Part shown: positions 45,609 through 55,232 of the stretch, one piece after another
Layout of the letters: the number at the start of each line of letters is the position of its first letter
Numbering within the stretch: position 1 is the stretch's first letter
NCBI GenBank assembly: GCA_036558645.1
Contig: DATBFG010000016.1
Location: 1-64,000, forward strand
Origin: DATBFG01 sp036558645
GTDB lineage: Bacteria > Acidobacteriota > Terriglobia > Terriglobales > Acidobacteriaceae
Length of the DNA stretch: 64,000 bases
Direction: 5' to 3'
Position numbers and translations under genes: made by a program
The notes under the pieces: generated by a model
Seen by the model: the letters and a program-made list of their open reading frames with translations, nothing else
The model's database searches: none
Told to the model about the DNA's origin: nothing

Positions 45609-46157
45609 AGTTGTTCTATGGGGAGACCCAGCCAGAGGACTGCGCACGATGCGACTCACCAAGACGACGCTGATCTTGGGAGCGAACATCGATCAACACA
45701 CAGGGTGAGACGCGGTTCGGGGGCGGGTTCCCCGATTCGGGCCGTAATTTTATGTCGGTCTATTACCAATTGCAACCTAAAATCATTTTTTCTCTCAGAT
45801 ATGTTTCCCATCGTGCGTAAACGTTCTTCGTGTTGCGGCAATATCTTTGTAGCTCCTTTTATCGGAGTAACTTCAGCAAACATTCTTCGCGTTCTTGGGT
45901 ATGGGAAGACGACAACCTCGTAAATAAAGCACTTGGTGATATAGATCGACAGATTGGATCGCTGTCGTCGACGTCGCTCGAGCGACGAGGTCTATCTCTT
46001 AAATGGGGTGTTCGTTAATTCCCTGCCACTGCAACGAAATCATGGGTCGTTTCTAGAATCTAGCAGCGAGCATTCAGGAGTGAATGGTTCATAGTCTGTT
46101 AAACTACGAACTTGGTATCTTATTTCTTAGCCTGCTCTTAAAGTAGAGTTCCCCGTC
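45609..46157. other. Divergent intergenic region, cyclitol operon / DedA-like gene
   Basis: About 550 nt contain no convincing gene; small open frames here lack coding character and SD sites. The part near 46060-46140 is AT-rich and could hold the DedA-like promoter. No hairpin with T tract, RNA motif or clear -35/-10 pair was identified. Confidence 0.4.
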
Positions 46158-46784
46158 TTGGAGACCCTCAAGCATCTTCTTATTCGCTATACCGCCTTTG
46201 TCTGGGGTGTCCTTAAGCCACTGGGATCATGGGCCGTTTTTGCCATCGCGGGCATCGACTCGGCATTTTTCGGGCTGCCTCTCGATCCCGTAGTCGCTAG
46301 TTACGTTTATGCGGACAATTCGCGGTTCTTCCTCTACGCAGTGATGGCAGCTGCTGGCTCTGCCGTCGGATGCATCATTCTTTATGTGATCGGCTACAAA
46401 GGCGGCGAAGTCCTATTGGCCCGGCGCATGTCCGAAGCAAAGTTCAACAGGATACGCAGTTCTTTCGACCGGCATGAGTTCTGGGCACTCATGTTTCCGG
46501 CGATGATGCCGCCGCCCTTCCCATTCAAAGTTTTTGTGCTCGCGGCAGCCATATTCGAGATGAATTTCGGACACTTTCTGCTAGCCATTTTCGTGGGACG
46601 TTTCGTCCGCTTTCTCCTTCTATCTCTGTTGGTTCTGCAGTTCGGTCCGCAGGTTGTTGCACTTTCCTCCGAAATGGTTTTAAGCCATTGGATTGTGGTA
46701 CTTACTGTTGTCGTCGCAATCGGACTCTTGGGGGGAGGGATCTGGTATCGCTCGCGCCGAAAGAAGGCCATCCAGGCGGGCTGA
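46158..46784 (+). CDS. DedA-like (VTT/SNARE-associated) membrane protein
   Basis: A 208-residue polytopic protein starting at a TTG (no ATG is available before the first membrane segment). It has about five hydrophobic segments. The family features are the re-entrant-like FFGLPLDPVVA, RIRSSFDRHEFWALMF and PPPFPFKVFVLAAA, followed by FLLAIFVGRFVRFLLLSLL. The last matches the conserved 'GR..Ry' region of VTT proteins. DedA-family members act in lipid-carrier recycling, including undecaprenyl-phosphate flipping, and in membrane homeostasis. A carrier-recycling role would suit a glycan locus, but this is inference. Confidence 0.8.
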   Translation: METLKHLLIRYTAFVWGVLKPLGSWAVFAIAGIDSAFFGLPLDPVVASYVYADNSRFFLYAVMAAAGSAVGCIILYVIGYKGGEVLLARRMSEAKFNRIRSSFDRHEFWALMFPAMMPPPFPFKVFVLAAAIFEMNFGHFLLAIFVGRFVRFLLLSLLVLQFGPQVVALSSEMVLSHWIVVLTVVVAIGLLGGGIWYRSRRKKAIQAG

Positions 46785-46818
46785 AGAATTTGACCTTTGA
46801 GTCGTCTTCCGGAGGTTG

Positions 46819-46837
46819 GGAGGAGATTTTCCCCTCC
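46819..46837 (-). terminator. Hairpin after the third receptor gene
   Basis: Read on the minus strand, GGAGGGGA pairs with TCTCCTCC (one G-U pair) around an AAA loop, 16 nt after the receptor stop. There is no T tract; it may act as a 3' stabiliser or weak terminator. The convergent DedA-like gene ends 34 nt away. Confidence 0.4.
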
Positions 46838-46852
46838 ATTAGCCCAAACTCC

Positions 46853-49735
46853 TCAGAACGCTACGATCCGGGCGGTGAACTGCACCTGGCGAGTACTGCC
46901 GAAGTGATTGGTATCGGGAGCATACAGCGCTTGCCCAGCGCTGAAGATCGGCGTTGAAGAAGTTCCGTAGAGGTTGATCGCATCGGGACCGAAGTTGCGG
47001 TTTCCCGCACCAGTCACGTTGAAGACGTCAAGGAAGAGATCCAGGTGGTGCCCCTCGCCTGGTAGAGTGAAGTCCTTCACAAAACGGATATCCAGATTAT
47101 AGAAAGCGGGCTGCCGCAAGCTGTTCCTCTTGGCTACCGTTCCACCCAGCAGCGCCCGCTCGTTGAAATCGTTTGCGTCATTCTGAAGGTCGAATCCGAT
47201 TACGGGAGTGTAGGGTGCACCCGATCGCGCCACGAATACCGGGTTGCACTTGAATCCGAGCGGCAAGTTGATCACACCGCTCAGGTTAAAGTTGTGCCGG
47301 ATATCGAGCGAGGAATATCCACGCTCAAGAGCCAAGTTGAACGGGTCGAGAGCAGCTTCACGAGCAAAGGGGCCGGTGTTGGAGTCGTCGTCGTTGGCAC
47401 TCGACAATGTGTAATTCGCAACCAGCTGTGAACGGTGAGGAAGTTGAAGATTCGCCGTTAGCAACAGCGCGTTGTATGAAGAGTGAGCCGAGGACTGATT
47501 CTCAAGCAAGCGCCCGATACTCGGATCAGAACGCATCCCGGGAAAAATTGGCAGTCCGCCGACGCTGGATGATGGCCGGTTCAGGTTGACATCAAGCCGA
47601 CGTTGCAAATCCCAGGTGCTGTTGCGTAAGAAACCTGCGGAAACCGACAGCATCTTGCTGAATTGCTGCTCAACATTCGCGGATGCCTGGGAGGAACGAG
47701 GGTTACGAAAGTCGGGAGAGATGCCGAACACTGCCGCCGCAGGCGTGGTCAAGCCTGCGGGCGGAGCCGCCAAAGGCTGTGCGATAAGACCCGGGATCGA
47801 GACCAGGGGCAGAATCTGTGGATCGAAATAGCTGTCGGCAACAACGTTGTTCAATCCATTGTCCGTGATAACGCGCTGGAAAATTGTGGCCGGGGTAGCT
47901 GCGGCATAAAGTCCGGACGAAAGGCGAACCACCGTTTTCGACGCTGGGTTCCAGGCGAGGCCAAGGCGTGGTTGCCATTGGTTGAGATCGTTAGAAATGT
48001 GAGTTGTTAAGGGGATGACCGGATTGGGATTCACAGGCTGCGGATTCCACTGCCCCTGCCAGCGCAAGCCGCCGCTCAAGGTCAAAGCTTTGGTGACAGG
48101 AAACTTTCCGATGATGTAGAAGCCGAGTTCCCGTACCGAATCGTCGAACTTGGAGTCTCCCACCAGGAACGTCTGTTGATAGCGGCGAGGCAGGTTCGCG
48201 ACGTAATCCGCAAGGGAGTCAAAGTCGAAGCGGCCGTTCAAATTGGCTTCGTGCTCCTCGCGCACGGGATTGAACGCGAACAATGCGCCCAGTTGGATCA
48301 GGACATTCCCATGGTTAATGGCGAGATCGTCTCCCAACTCACGCCGTTCGGATTTGTAGGTCTGAGGACTAAGACTGTTGCCGCCAAGCCTACCGAAGCC
48401 GTTGATGACAATCTCGGGCGAAATCACGTTCGAGCGTACATCGCGCAGGTCGCTTGCCCACTGCGCCACAAATTGATTCACCATCGTAGGACTTAACAGT
48501 GTCGTGAGATTGCCGCGGCCCCAAAGGCTATGGCCGACCAGTGAATTGCTGTTGCTCTCCGAGGCGTCGGTTCGCGTTGAACCGAACGTAAGATCTGTTG
48601 CATGGATGCGGTTGTAGTCGAACTCGAGATTCAGGGTATTCTGTGAATTCAGTATGACCTCTGTTCTTCCAAAAATGGCTGTCGGGTTGCTATGCCCGAC
48701 AACCTGGTGTTCGCGATTTCTCAGTGATTGGGGAACTGCCACGCCGGGAGCTTGTGGCTGAAACTGCGTCCAATACGGGATGTGTAGGAAATCCTGCTCC
48801 GCTCCCAGGTAATAGAAGATGCGATCCTTCCTAATCGGCCCTCCGAAAGACCCCCCGAACTCGTTCTGCAGGTTATCCAACGAGTGATCGAAGGTATCTC
48901 GCGAAGATAGCGCCGACGGGCGTCCTATGTAAAAGCCCTCGCCGTGGAACTTGTTACTGCCCGCCTTGGTGACAACATTCACAAATCCAGCGTTGGTGTT
49001 CCCGGTTTCCGCACCGGCACCGGACTGCACGATTTGAAACTCGCGCACGGCGGTCTGCGGAAAGAAAAGGGCACTGTCGTTGCCGCCGCGCTCTCCGCCA
49101 TGCAGGGGATCAACGAAATCGAACCCATCGACCGCGAACTTGACGGCTGTGGGGCGCTGTCCGGCGATCGACAAGCCACCGTTTACGAGAACAGACGCCG
49201 CTGCGAGTTGGCCGAACTCGGTGAAATCGCGATCGCGATTCGGAAGATAAGTAACAGTTAGCCCAGCAAGAAAGTTACTCACCTCCGGGTCCTGTTTGTT
49301 TATTGCCGGTGGCAGAGTGTTGCCCTCGGCCGTAGGACCGGTAGCAGTCACCTTCACCTGCTCGGAAGCGCCCGCAACTTGAAGCGGAATCGTGAGGCGA
49401 ACTTCGCTGCCAACATTGACAGAAACTCGCGGGAGCTTCTTGGGCTTGAATCCGGGCGATTCGACTTCAACGGTGTAGACTCCCGCCGGAAGAAACACGG
49501 TACTGAATGTTCCGTTGTCCGCGCTCTCCAGCCTACGTGTCGTTGAAAAGTCGTTGCTTCGGATTGTGACCTTGGACCGAGGAATCACTTTCCCATGCGG
49601 ATCGGTTACCGTTCCACTGATCGATCCGCGAGCGGCGGACTGGGCCCACGCGAATGAGCAGGAAAGAGTCATGCAAGCAAACAGCAAGGGGACGAAACCG
49701 GGGAGACAGATTGCTAGCTTCGTCCTCATGAACAT
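46853..49735 (-). CDS. TonB-dependent receptor (Oar-like) 3
   Basis: A 960-residue outer-membrane protein. The signal peptide (LLFACMTLSCSFAWA) is followed by a carboxypeptidase-regulatory-like domain (residues about 35-125: GSISGTVTDPHGKVIPRSKVTI). A plug domain (about 130-280, with FVNVVTKAGSNKFHG) leads to a barrel ending in the C-terminal Phe required for insertion (QFTARIVAF). Oar-type receptors of acidobacteria are believed to import oligosaccharides or other large nutrients with TonB energy. The start is either ATG 49735 or 49729, neither with a strong SD. It lies 42 nt after receptor 2, with a strong hairpin between. Confidence 0.88.
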   Translation of the reverse strand: MFMRTKLAICLPGFVPLLFACMTLSCSFAWAQSAARGSISGTVTDPHGKVIPRSKVTIRSNDFSTTRRLESADNGTFSTVFLPAGVYTVEVESPGFKPKKLPRVSVNVGSEVRLTIPLQVAGASEQVKVTATGPTAEGNTLPPAINKQDPEVSNFLAGLTVTYLPNRDRDFTEFGQLAAASVLVNGGLSIAGQRPTAVKFAVDGFDFVDPLHGGERGGNDSALFFPQTAVREFQIVQSGAGAETGNTNAGFVNVVTKAGSNKFHGEGFYIGRPSALSSRDTFDHSLDNLQNEFGGSFGGPIRKDRIFYYLGAEQDFLHIPYWTQFQPQAPGVAVPQSLRNREHQVVGHSNPTAIFGRTEVILNSQNTLNLEFDYNRIHATDLTFGSTRTDASESNSNSLVGHSLWGRGNLTTLLSPTMVNQFVAQWASDLRDVRSNVISPEIVINGFGRLGGNSLSPQTYKSERRELGDDLAINHGNVLIQLGALFAFNPVREEHEANLNGRFDFDSLADYVANLPRRYQQTFLVGDSKFDDSVRELGFYIIGKFPVTKALTLSGGLRWQGQWNPQPVNPNPVIPLTTHISNDLNQWQPRLGLAWNPASKTVVRLSSGLYAAATPATIFQRVITDNGLNNVVADSYFDPQILPLVSIPGLIAQPLAAPPAGLTTPAAAVFGISPDFRNPRSSQASANVEQQFSKMLSVSAGFLRNSTWDLQRRLDVNLNRPSSSVGGLPIFPGMRSDPSIGRLLENQSSAHSSYNALLLTANLQLPHRSQLVANYTLSSANDDDSNTGPFAREAALDPFNLALERGYSSLDIRHNFNLSGVINLPLGFKCNPVFVARSGAPYTPVIGFDLQNDANDFNERALLGGTVAKRNSLRQPAFYNLDIRFVKDFTLPGEGHHLDLFLDVFNVTGAGNRNFGPDAINLYGTSSTPIFSAGQALYAPDTNHFGSTRQVQFTARIVAF

Positions 49736-49750
49736 AGTCGTAGGGCTAAG

Positions 49751-49771
49751 GAGGCCGGGCGCACCGGCCTC
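49751..49771 (-). repeat. Intercistronic GC hairpin between receptors 2 and 3
   Basis: GAGGCCGG (49751-49758) and CCGGCCTC (49764-49771) form a perfect 8-bp stem with a 5-nt loop, 7 nt after the stop of receptor 2. There is no T tract. It may be an mRNA-stability or attenuation element. Confidence 0.5.
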
Positions 49772-49777
49772 TCATGG

Positions 49778-52700
49778 TTAGAACGACAACTTTGCGGAGA
49801 ACTGGAACGACCGCGCAGGAAGCTGTGCGGTGATTCCTGTGAGCTCGTCCCCGAATCCTTCTTGCGGAGTATTGCCGTTCCCCCACAGGCCGTTGTAGTT
49901 GACGACATTGCGGTGGTTGAAGACGTTGAACGATTCGGCTCGGAGCAGCAGCTGGACACGCTCGGTTCCCAGCGAGAAGGGCCTCTCGATGAACGGGGAT
50001 ACGTCATAGATCGCGTTGCCGCGGCCGATGTTGCGTCCGAGCAGCGCTCCGTTCACGACCGGGCGATCGGTGGTTGCGCCGGGATCTCCGCTGTTGTTGC
50101 TGCCAGTGGTCACGTTGAAGGGCAGCCCAGAGGCGAATGTGGCGACTCCGCCGAAGCTGATCTTCAGCGGAAAGACATAGACGCCGCTGACCACGAAGCG
50201 ATGACGCTGGTCGAAAATGGCGTTTCCGAGTTCGACATTCTTTCCGGTGAAGTTGGGATTATTGGGGTTCTGCCCTGGCACGTCAGGGTCAACCGTATCG
50301 AGAGCATGCGACCAGGTGTAGCTGGCAAGCACCGAGAACCGCCGGCTGAAACGATGGTTCAGGTTGACATCCAGGGCGTTATAGTATGCGGCGCCGTTAT
50401 TCACGTCGGTGGTGATTACGGCATATGGCGGCGGGTTTGTGTTGCTGGCATCGCAAACCGCGCCATTTTGGTTGTACCAATATACCCAGAATGGGCGAGA
50501 ACAATTGGCAAGTTTGGGATCGACGATCGAGTTCCCCACCCGGGTTGGCGCCGGGGAATCCAAATCGAGCGGCCGGTTGATCTTGATGGTGTGCGACCCA
50601 ACGTAGTCGAGACTGAGAACCCAATCGGATCCCAGCTGACGCTCAAATCCCACGGTCCACTGCTCTGTGTACGGATTGAGCAGCGCGTCGGGATATCCCT
50701 TCAGGACCGAAGTTGGAAAGAACTGGTTGTAGAAAGCAGCGTCACCGGGACGAATGTAAAGTGTGCGTAGTGGCGCCTGTGCGCCCGCAGGAAATGCAGG
50801 CAATGGTGCATCGGCGACCGTGCTGGGAAATCCAACCTGGCCAGGAGTTGCAGTGTAGTTGAACACGCCAGTAGGTCCGGTCAGAGCGTAGTTGGCAGCA
50901 GCATTGTCGACAATCTGCGAGTAGTAAAGACCAAAGCTGCCACGAAGCACAGTTTTTTGATCGCCGTGAAGGTTGTAGACGAAACCTACACGAGGAGAGA
51001 AGTTCTTGTTTGCGTCGGTAAAGGTCTGCCGTTCATAACGCAGGCCGAGATTCACCGTCAGATCAGGCCGCAATTTGAAGTCGTCCTGGGCGAACAAAGA
51101 CCATAGCGTGTCATCCACGGTGTACGTTCCGTTGCCATAGCTCTGCGTGTAGCTCGCGACATTGTTGATGTCGCCGATGTAGGCAGGGCTTTCGCAAAAA
51201 GCAACCGATGCCACGCAGGTGTTATAAGTGAACGATCCCAGAAAGATCGGACCGCCGAACTCTTTGCTGTCTCCGCCGTTGTGGGCATGAATAACGTCGC
51301 CACCGAATTTCAACGTGTGACGTCCGTGCACCCAGGCAAGAGTGTCATTGAACTCATATTGATGGTTGAGCAGCAGAGCCGATTGCGATGTCCCGCTGGT
51401 GAAGCGTCCCTCAGTCGTGGGAACAATGTATTGGGTGCTGAAAATTACCGGATCGAATTGAGTGATTGGCGATCCCAACTGGAATTGCCCGCGGAAGTTG
51501 TTCAGCAAGGTTGGACTGAGTACCGCCGTCTCTCCGAGTGTGGCGGTGTAGGTACGGCGCTTGAATGTGCGCGCTACCGTGGGAAGGTTGTTTCCGCCCA
51601 CGGCGCCGTTGGGATTCGTATCAAAAAAGCTGTCGGCGCTGGCGCGGAAGAATAGGTTGTTCTTGTCATTGATCTCGTGATCAATTCGCGCGTCTCCGAG
51701 CCAACCGCGATAATGGCCGGTAAAGGTTCCAAGGGCCAGAGGCGACGTTACCGGTGATGCCCGATTCTGCCAGCTGTATTCACCCGACAGGAAGAAGTGG
51801 GTCTTATCTCCGAAAAGCGGCCCAGAAAATGTTGCCGCGGCTTGAGTCAGCTCATCGCTCAAGATTTGATTGCCACTTGTCGCCGTGTCAAAGGTAAATC
51901 CTGAAAGGGTAGCTCCCAGTTCCCTCGGCCGCCATAGGGCAAACAAGCTGCCATGGTAGTCGTTGGTGCCGGTCCGCGTGACAATGTTTACAACGCTCCC
52001 CGCGCTTCTGCCATACTCCGCCGAGAACGGGTTGCTTAACACCGTCATTTCGTCCACCGCGTCGAGTTGAATATTGGTAAAGATCGTTTGGCGTCCCCAA
52101 GCGTCGCTGGAATTGGCGCCATCCACTTCGAACCACGCCTGGCGGCGTCCGGTTCCGTTGGTTGTAAACAGGTTCTGATTCACGAAGATGTCGCCTTGGC
52201 TAATGGCCGGACGATTCGCGGAATTCAACAACGGAAGATAGGTGATCCGTCGGTTCAGTAACGGCATATCCTGAATCTGCTTGGGATTGAGCCAATCCCC
52301 AACCTGAGGCTCGTCGGTCCTTACTTCGCCACCCACACCGGTGACTGTAATCTCAGTTTTTTGAGTAGCAGCATTCAGTTGCAACCGAAAATTCGCGTTA
52401 CTTCCGCCGATAAGCTCGATGTTCTCAAGCTTGCCATCCTGAAAACCGCTTTTTTGCGAGGTGATTTCGTAGGATCCGCTGGGTAATCCGCTGAGAACGA
52501 ACCTGCCAGAAGAATCGGTCTGAGTTTTGCGCTCTACTGCGGTTTTGTTGCTTCGAATAATGATCTCAACGCCAGGTACCGCAGCCTGCGTTTGATCGAA
52601 CACTTGGCCGGTAAGGTTAATTGTGTCAGGTGTTTGGGCCCGCAGGAAGCTAGGCGGAAAACACACGCAAAGTGCGAGAACGAATAGCACACCCAGATTT

Positions 52701-52780
52701 CTATTTTTCAAGGTAATTGTCTCAATACAGGAAGTAGAAGTAGCAGCAACCTGCAGGAACGGAGTATCAGATAGCCCCAA
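49778..52780 (-). CDS. TonB-dependent receptor (Oar-like) 2
   Basis: Up to 1000 residues. The first in-frame start codon is a TTG at 52780. A TTG at 52711, directly before a good signal peptide (NLGVLFVLALCVCFPPSFLRA), is the more natural start, though its SD is weak. A perfect TATAAT lies on the minus strand at 52822-52817. The regulatory-like domain (GQVFDQTQAAVPGVEIIIRS) spans about 50-140, and the plug has VVNIVTRTGTNDYHGSLF. The barrel ends in an aromatic (FQFSAKLSF). Its partner in the locus is the glycosidase-like gene 211 nt upstream. Confidence 0.85.
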   Translation of the reverse strand: MGLSDTPFLQVAATSTSCIETITLKNRNLGVLFVLALCVCFPPSFLRAQTPDTINLTGQVFDQTQAAVPGVEIIIRSNKTAVERKTQTDSSGRFVLSGLPSGSYEITSQKSGFQDGKLENIELIGGSNANFRLQLNAATQKTEITVTGVGGEVRTDEPQVGDWLNPKQIQDMPLLNRRITYLPLLNSANRPAISQGDIFVNQNLFTTNGTGRRQAWFEVDGANSSDAWGRQTIFTNIQLDAVDEMTVLSNPFSAEYGRSAGSVVNIVTRTGTNDYHGSLFALWRPRELGATLSGFTFDTATSGNQILSDELTQAAATFSGPLFGDKTHFFLSGEYSWQNRASPVTSPLALGTFTGHYRGWLGDARIDHEINDKNNLFFRASADSFFDTNPNGAVGGNNLPTVARTFKRRTYTATLGETAVLSPTLLNNFRGQFQLGSPITQFDPVIFSTQYIVPTTEGRFTSGTSQSALLLNHQYEFNDTLAWVHGRHTLKFGGDVIHAHNGGDSKEFGGPIFLGSFTYNTCVASVAFCESPAYIGDINNVASYTQSYGNGTYTVDDTLWSLFAQDDFKLRPDLTVNLGLRYERQTFTDANKNFSPRVGFVYNLHGDQKTVLRGSFGLYYSQIVDNAAANYALTGPTGVFNYTATPGQVGFPSTVADAPLPAFPAGAQAPLRTLYIRPGDAAFYNQFFPTSVLKGYPDALLNPYTEQWTVGFERQLGSDWVLSLDYVGSHTIKINRPLDLDSPAPTRVGNSIVDPKLANCSRPFWVYWYNQNGAVCDASNTNPPPYAVITTDVNNGAAYYNALDVNLNHRFSRRFSVLASYTWSHALDTVDPDVPGQNPNNPNFTGKNVELGNAIFDQRHRFVVSGVYVFPLKISFGGVATFASGLPFNVTTGSNNSGDPGATTDRPVVNGALLGRNIGRGNAIYDVSPFIERPFSLGTERVQLLLRAESFNVFNHRNVVNYNGLWGNGNTPQEGFGDELTGITAQLPARSFQFSAKLSF

Positions 52781-52991
52781 CTCTTACTACCACAGCTAGT
52801 ACTATACCTTTACAAAATTATATAAATCGTAAGTCTTTGGTATGGGAGACGAAAGTGTGGCACGGATCATGACTCGCGAATTGCGATTTCGATCGCGATT
52901 GTGGGGCAGCATCCGATCGGTTTTCCGAATTCTCACAGCAATAACCAGATTTCGTCCGTTCCAGAGGGAGAATCAGGCTAAAGATAGATGT

Positions 52992-55163
52992 TTACTTCTT
53001 CTCTTTTTTTGTTTGCGGCGCCATCACTTTTCCTCGCAACACGGTGATCGACGCTTTTGGCAAGGTGTACGTGGATTCGAGTGTCGCACTTAGGGTCAAC
53101 TTCACTGGCGGTCCGTTCGGTTCGGCGTACCCCCATTTGTCGTCGGGATGCCATTGGTATTGCTCGCTGCCGAAGCTGACAACATTAACGATCCCCGCAA
53201 ATGAGCTTTTGACGCCCGACTTCTGATCTTCGAATGCAATCTTAACGACGTGCGAATTTTCCTGGTCTTTATTAATCAGCATGACGGACCACTGGCCGTC
53301 CGGCCGAGCCAGCGGGTACGCCGTGACAAGCACATGGCCAGCAGGATCGGTTACATCGCTCTTCGCTCCGAAAACACGATGTTCACCGGTGCCTGGCTGA
53401 ATCCATTCCAGGTTCATGAGCTGGCTGGCGAAGAATTGTGAGGTTGGCTGCTGGATCTCAAAGTTAAGGTTGACGGTGAATAATGCGAAGGTACCCATCG
53501 ATCCATTGCAGCCATGGTATGAGCCCACCGGTAGGTAATGAAAATAGTAGAGTCCGTCTCCGCCGGCTGAGAAAAACGATCCGACAAAATCCGCGAGCCA
53601 CAGTCCGCCGAAGACATCAACGAACGATTGGCCCGTATTCCAGGCGACATTCACTTCCGTGATAAACATGGGCATGTCCGCCGGAACTCCGTCTTCGCGC
53701 CAGACATCGAGAATGTGACTGATCAGAGTTGGTTCGTCGTACAAGCTGCTCCACTGAATTTTGCAAGGTTCGTACGGATAATGTTCGAACGACACGAACG
53801 AGAGATCCGCCATGCGACCGTGAGCCTTCAAGTAGTCGATGAATCGTCCGAGCCATGAGGTCTTGCCTTGAGCATCGGGCCAAGTCTGAATGTCTTCGTT
53901 CACACCTTCGAAAACAGGTCCGCCAAGTTTCAGGTTGGGATCCACTCGATGCAGAGCGGTGGCCCACTGCAAGTAGAGCGCACCGTAGTCCTCAGGAAGC
54001 ATGTACTGGCCGTCCGGTTCCTCCCCCATTTCTATATAAGAGATGGGATAGCCGCGAGCCTTTAGGTAGGAGATCTGCGCAGCGGAGTCCTCGGGCGTGG
54101 CATAGAGCATGGCCACCGGGATCATCGCAGGAAGCCCACGAGTGTACCCGCTTGTGTAAAAGAGGTCTAACCCAACCTGATCGCGCTTGTCGTTGATGTC
54201 TGTGGGTTCGTGCCAGGGATCGATCGAGGAGCAAAGGGTTGCGGTCTGGTCCGGATCCGGAGTATGGCGGACGAGGTCGTGCAACTTTCCATCCGGCGAG
54301 ACGGTGCCAGCGTAGAGTTCTCGAATGGCGTAGCCTACGCAATTTCGACGATCGCTGCTGCCGTGACTGTCGCAGGTATTGGACGATTCCGTCATCCATA
54401 TTCTTATGTAGCGAATTTGCATCGGTGAGACCGAAAGGTTGAGTACAACCGTACCGCCCTCAGCTTCGTTAACCACGCCGCCCGGAAACGTAACCCAGGC
54501 ACCCTTAGTCGGTTGTTTGATCGGATCTTCGCCGGTCCAATATTGGACGATGTAATGAGTGGCATACGGCTCGCCCCAGGCAATTCGAATTGCGTTCAAT
54601 GCATGGGGGTTGGCGAAATCCACCGTGACCCATTGCGGGTATGCCGAGTCTTCTTCGCCGGTAAACAACTTGGTGAGGTACGGATTGCTCTTCCAGTACG
54701 TATTCATGTCGCCGTCGGTGAGTCGGGAAAATCCGGTTTCCACGCCATCATTGCGAGTGAAGCCCCGATGAGGAAGAAAATAACCGAAGGAGTGTCGAAT
54801 CGGTTCGGCAGGAGTTGCGCTGCCTACGAAGTAGCCTTTGCCTGACGAGTCGCTCCAGGTACCTTGTCCATTCCAGTGCCAGGCCTCGACATGTAACTCA
54901 GTATTCTGCCGATAGCTGACCGTTTGCCATCCAGCGGTCAACACTTTCTGCATGACCGCGTCAGTGAAGAGCTTGTCGGTAGAAACAGTGTTAATGCGAT
55001 CGATGCCCGCACCCATAGCTTGAGTGGGTATGAACTTGTTGAGAACGTGGTCTGAAGTGGTGTCTATAGAAATAGTCTGGGCCACGCCACTGCCCGAAAT
55101 CCCAATCGTCAGGGCAACGCTCGAATGAAACAACACTTTTCGGATTCTCGCGATAGCGTACAA
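52992..55163 (-). CDS. Secreted glycosidase-like protein with discoidin-type domain
   Basis: A 723-residue exported protein. It starts at a TTG that has a perfect GGAGG 6 nt upstream. After the signal peptide (to about residue 28) comes a discoidin (F5/8-C)-like beta-sandwich at about 110-285 (DGDMNTYW, WVTVDFANPHALNAIRIAW). A TIM-barrel-like part at about 330-590 follows. Candidate catalytic acids are E382 in EMGEEPD, where clan GH-A has NEP, and E503 in FITEVN. The layout resembles GH39/GH51/GH79-type enzymes, but the Asn before the acid is Glu here. The C-terminus is a beta domain. Placed between two TonB receptors, it probably trims the imported glycan. Family assignment is uncertain. Confidence 0.7.
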   Translation of the reverse strand: MYAIARIRKVLFHSSVALTIGISGSGVAQTISIDTTSDHVLNKFIPTQAMGAGIDRINTVSTDKLFTDAVMQKVLTAGWQTVSYRQNTELHVEAWHWNGQGTWSDSSGKGYFVGSATPAEPIRHSFGYFLPHRGFTRNDGVETGFSRLTDGDMNTYWKSNPYLTKLFTGEEDSAYPQWVTVDFANPHALNAIRIAWGEPYATHYIVQYWTGEDPIKQPTKGAWVTFPGGVVNEAEGGTVVLNLSVSPMQIRYIRIWMTESSNTCDSHGSSDRRNCVGYAIRELYAGTVSPDGKLHDLVRHTPDPDQTATLCSSIDPWHEPTDINDKRDQVGLDLFYTSGYTRGLPAMIPVAMLYATPEDSAAQISYLKARGYPISYIEMGEEPDGQYMLPEDYGALYLQWATALHRVDPNLKLGGPVFEGVNEDIQTWPDAQGKTSWLGRFIDYLKAHGRMADLSFVSFEHYPYEPCKIQWSSLYDEPTLISHILDVWREDGVPADMPMFITEVNVAWNTGQSFVDVFGGLWLADFVGSFFSAGGDGLYYFHYLPVGSYHGCNGSMGTFALFTVNLNFEIQQPTSQFFASQLMNLEWIQPGTGEHRVFGAKSDVTDPAGHVLVTAYPLARPDGQWSVMLINKDQENSHVVKIAFEDQKSGVKSSFAGIVNVVSFGSEQYQWHPDDKWGYAEPNGPPVKLTLSATLESTYTLPKASITVLRGKVMAPQTKKEKK

Positions 55164-55192
55164 GGCTTACCTCCGAACGACGGGAGAAGACA

Positions 55193-55228
55193 GGGAGAGA
55201 CCGAATGCGCTGCAGCATTCGATCTCCC
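55193..55228 (-). repeat. Long hairpin between receptor 1 and the glycosidase-like gene
   Basis: The inner stem CGAATGC/GCATTCG (55202-55208 with 55215-55221) is extended by an outer GGGAGA/TCTCCC stem. It begins 4 nt beyond the receptor 1 stop codon. There is no T tract; a role in mRNA stability or differential expression is inferred. Confidence 0.5.
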
Positions 55229-55232
55229 GGCG

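Noticed and set aside
49862..50770. 302-codon open frame antisense to receptor 2
   Set aside because: It is entirely within a receptor barrel with strong family features, and the antisense product shows no recognisable domain.
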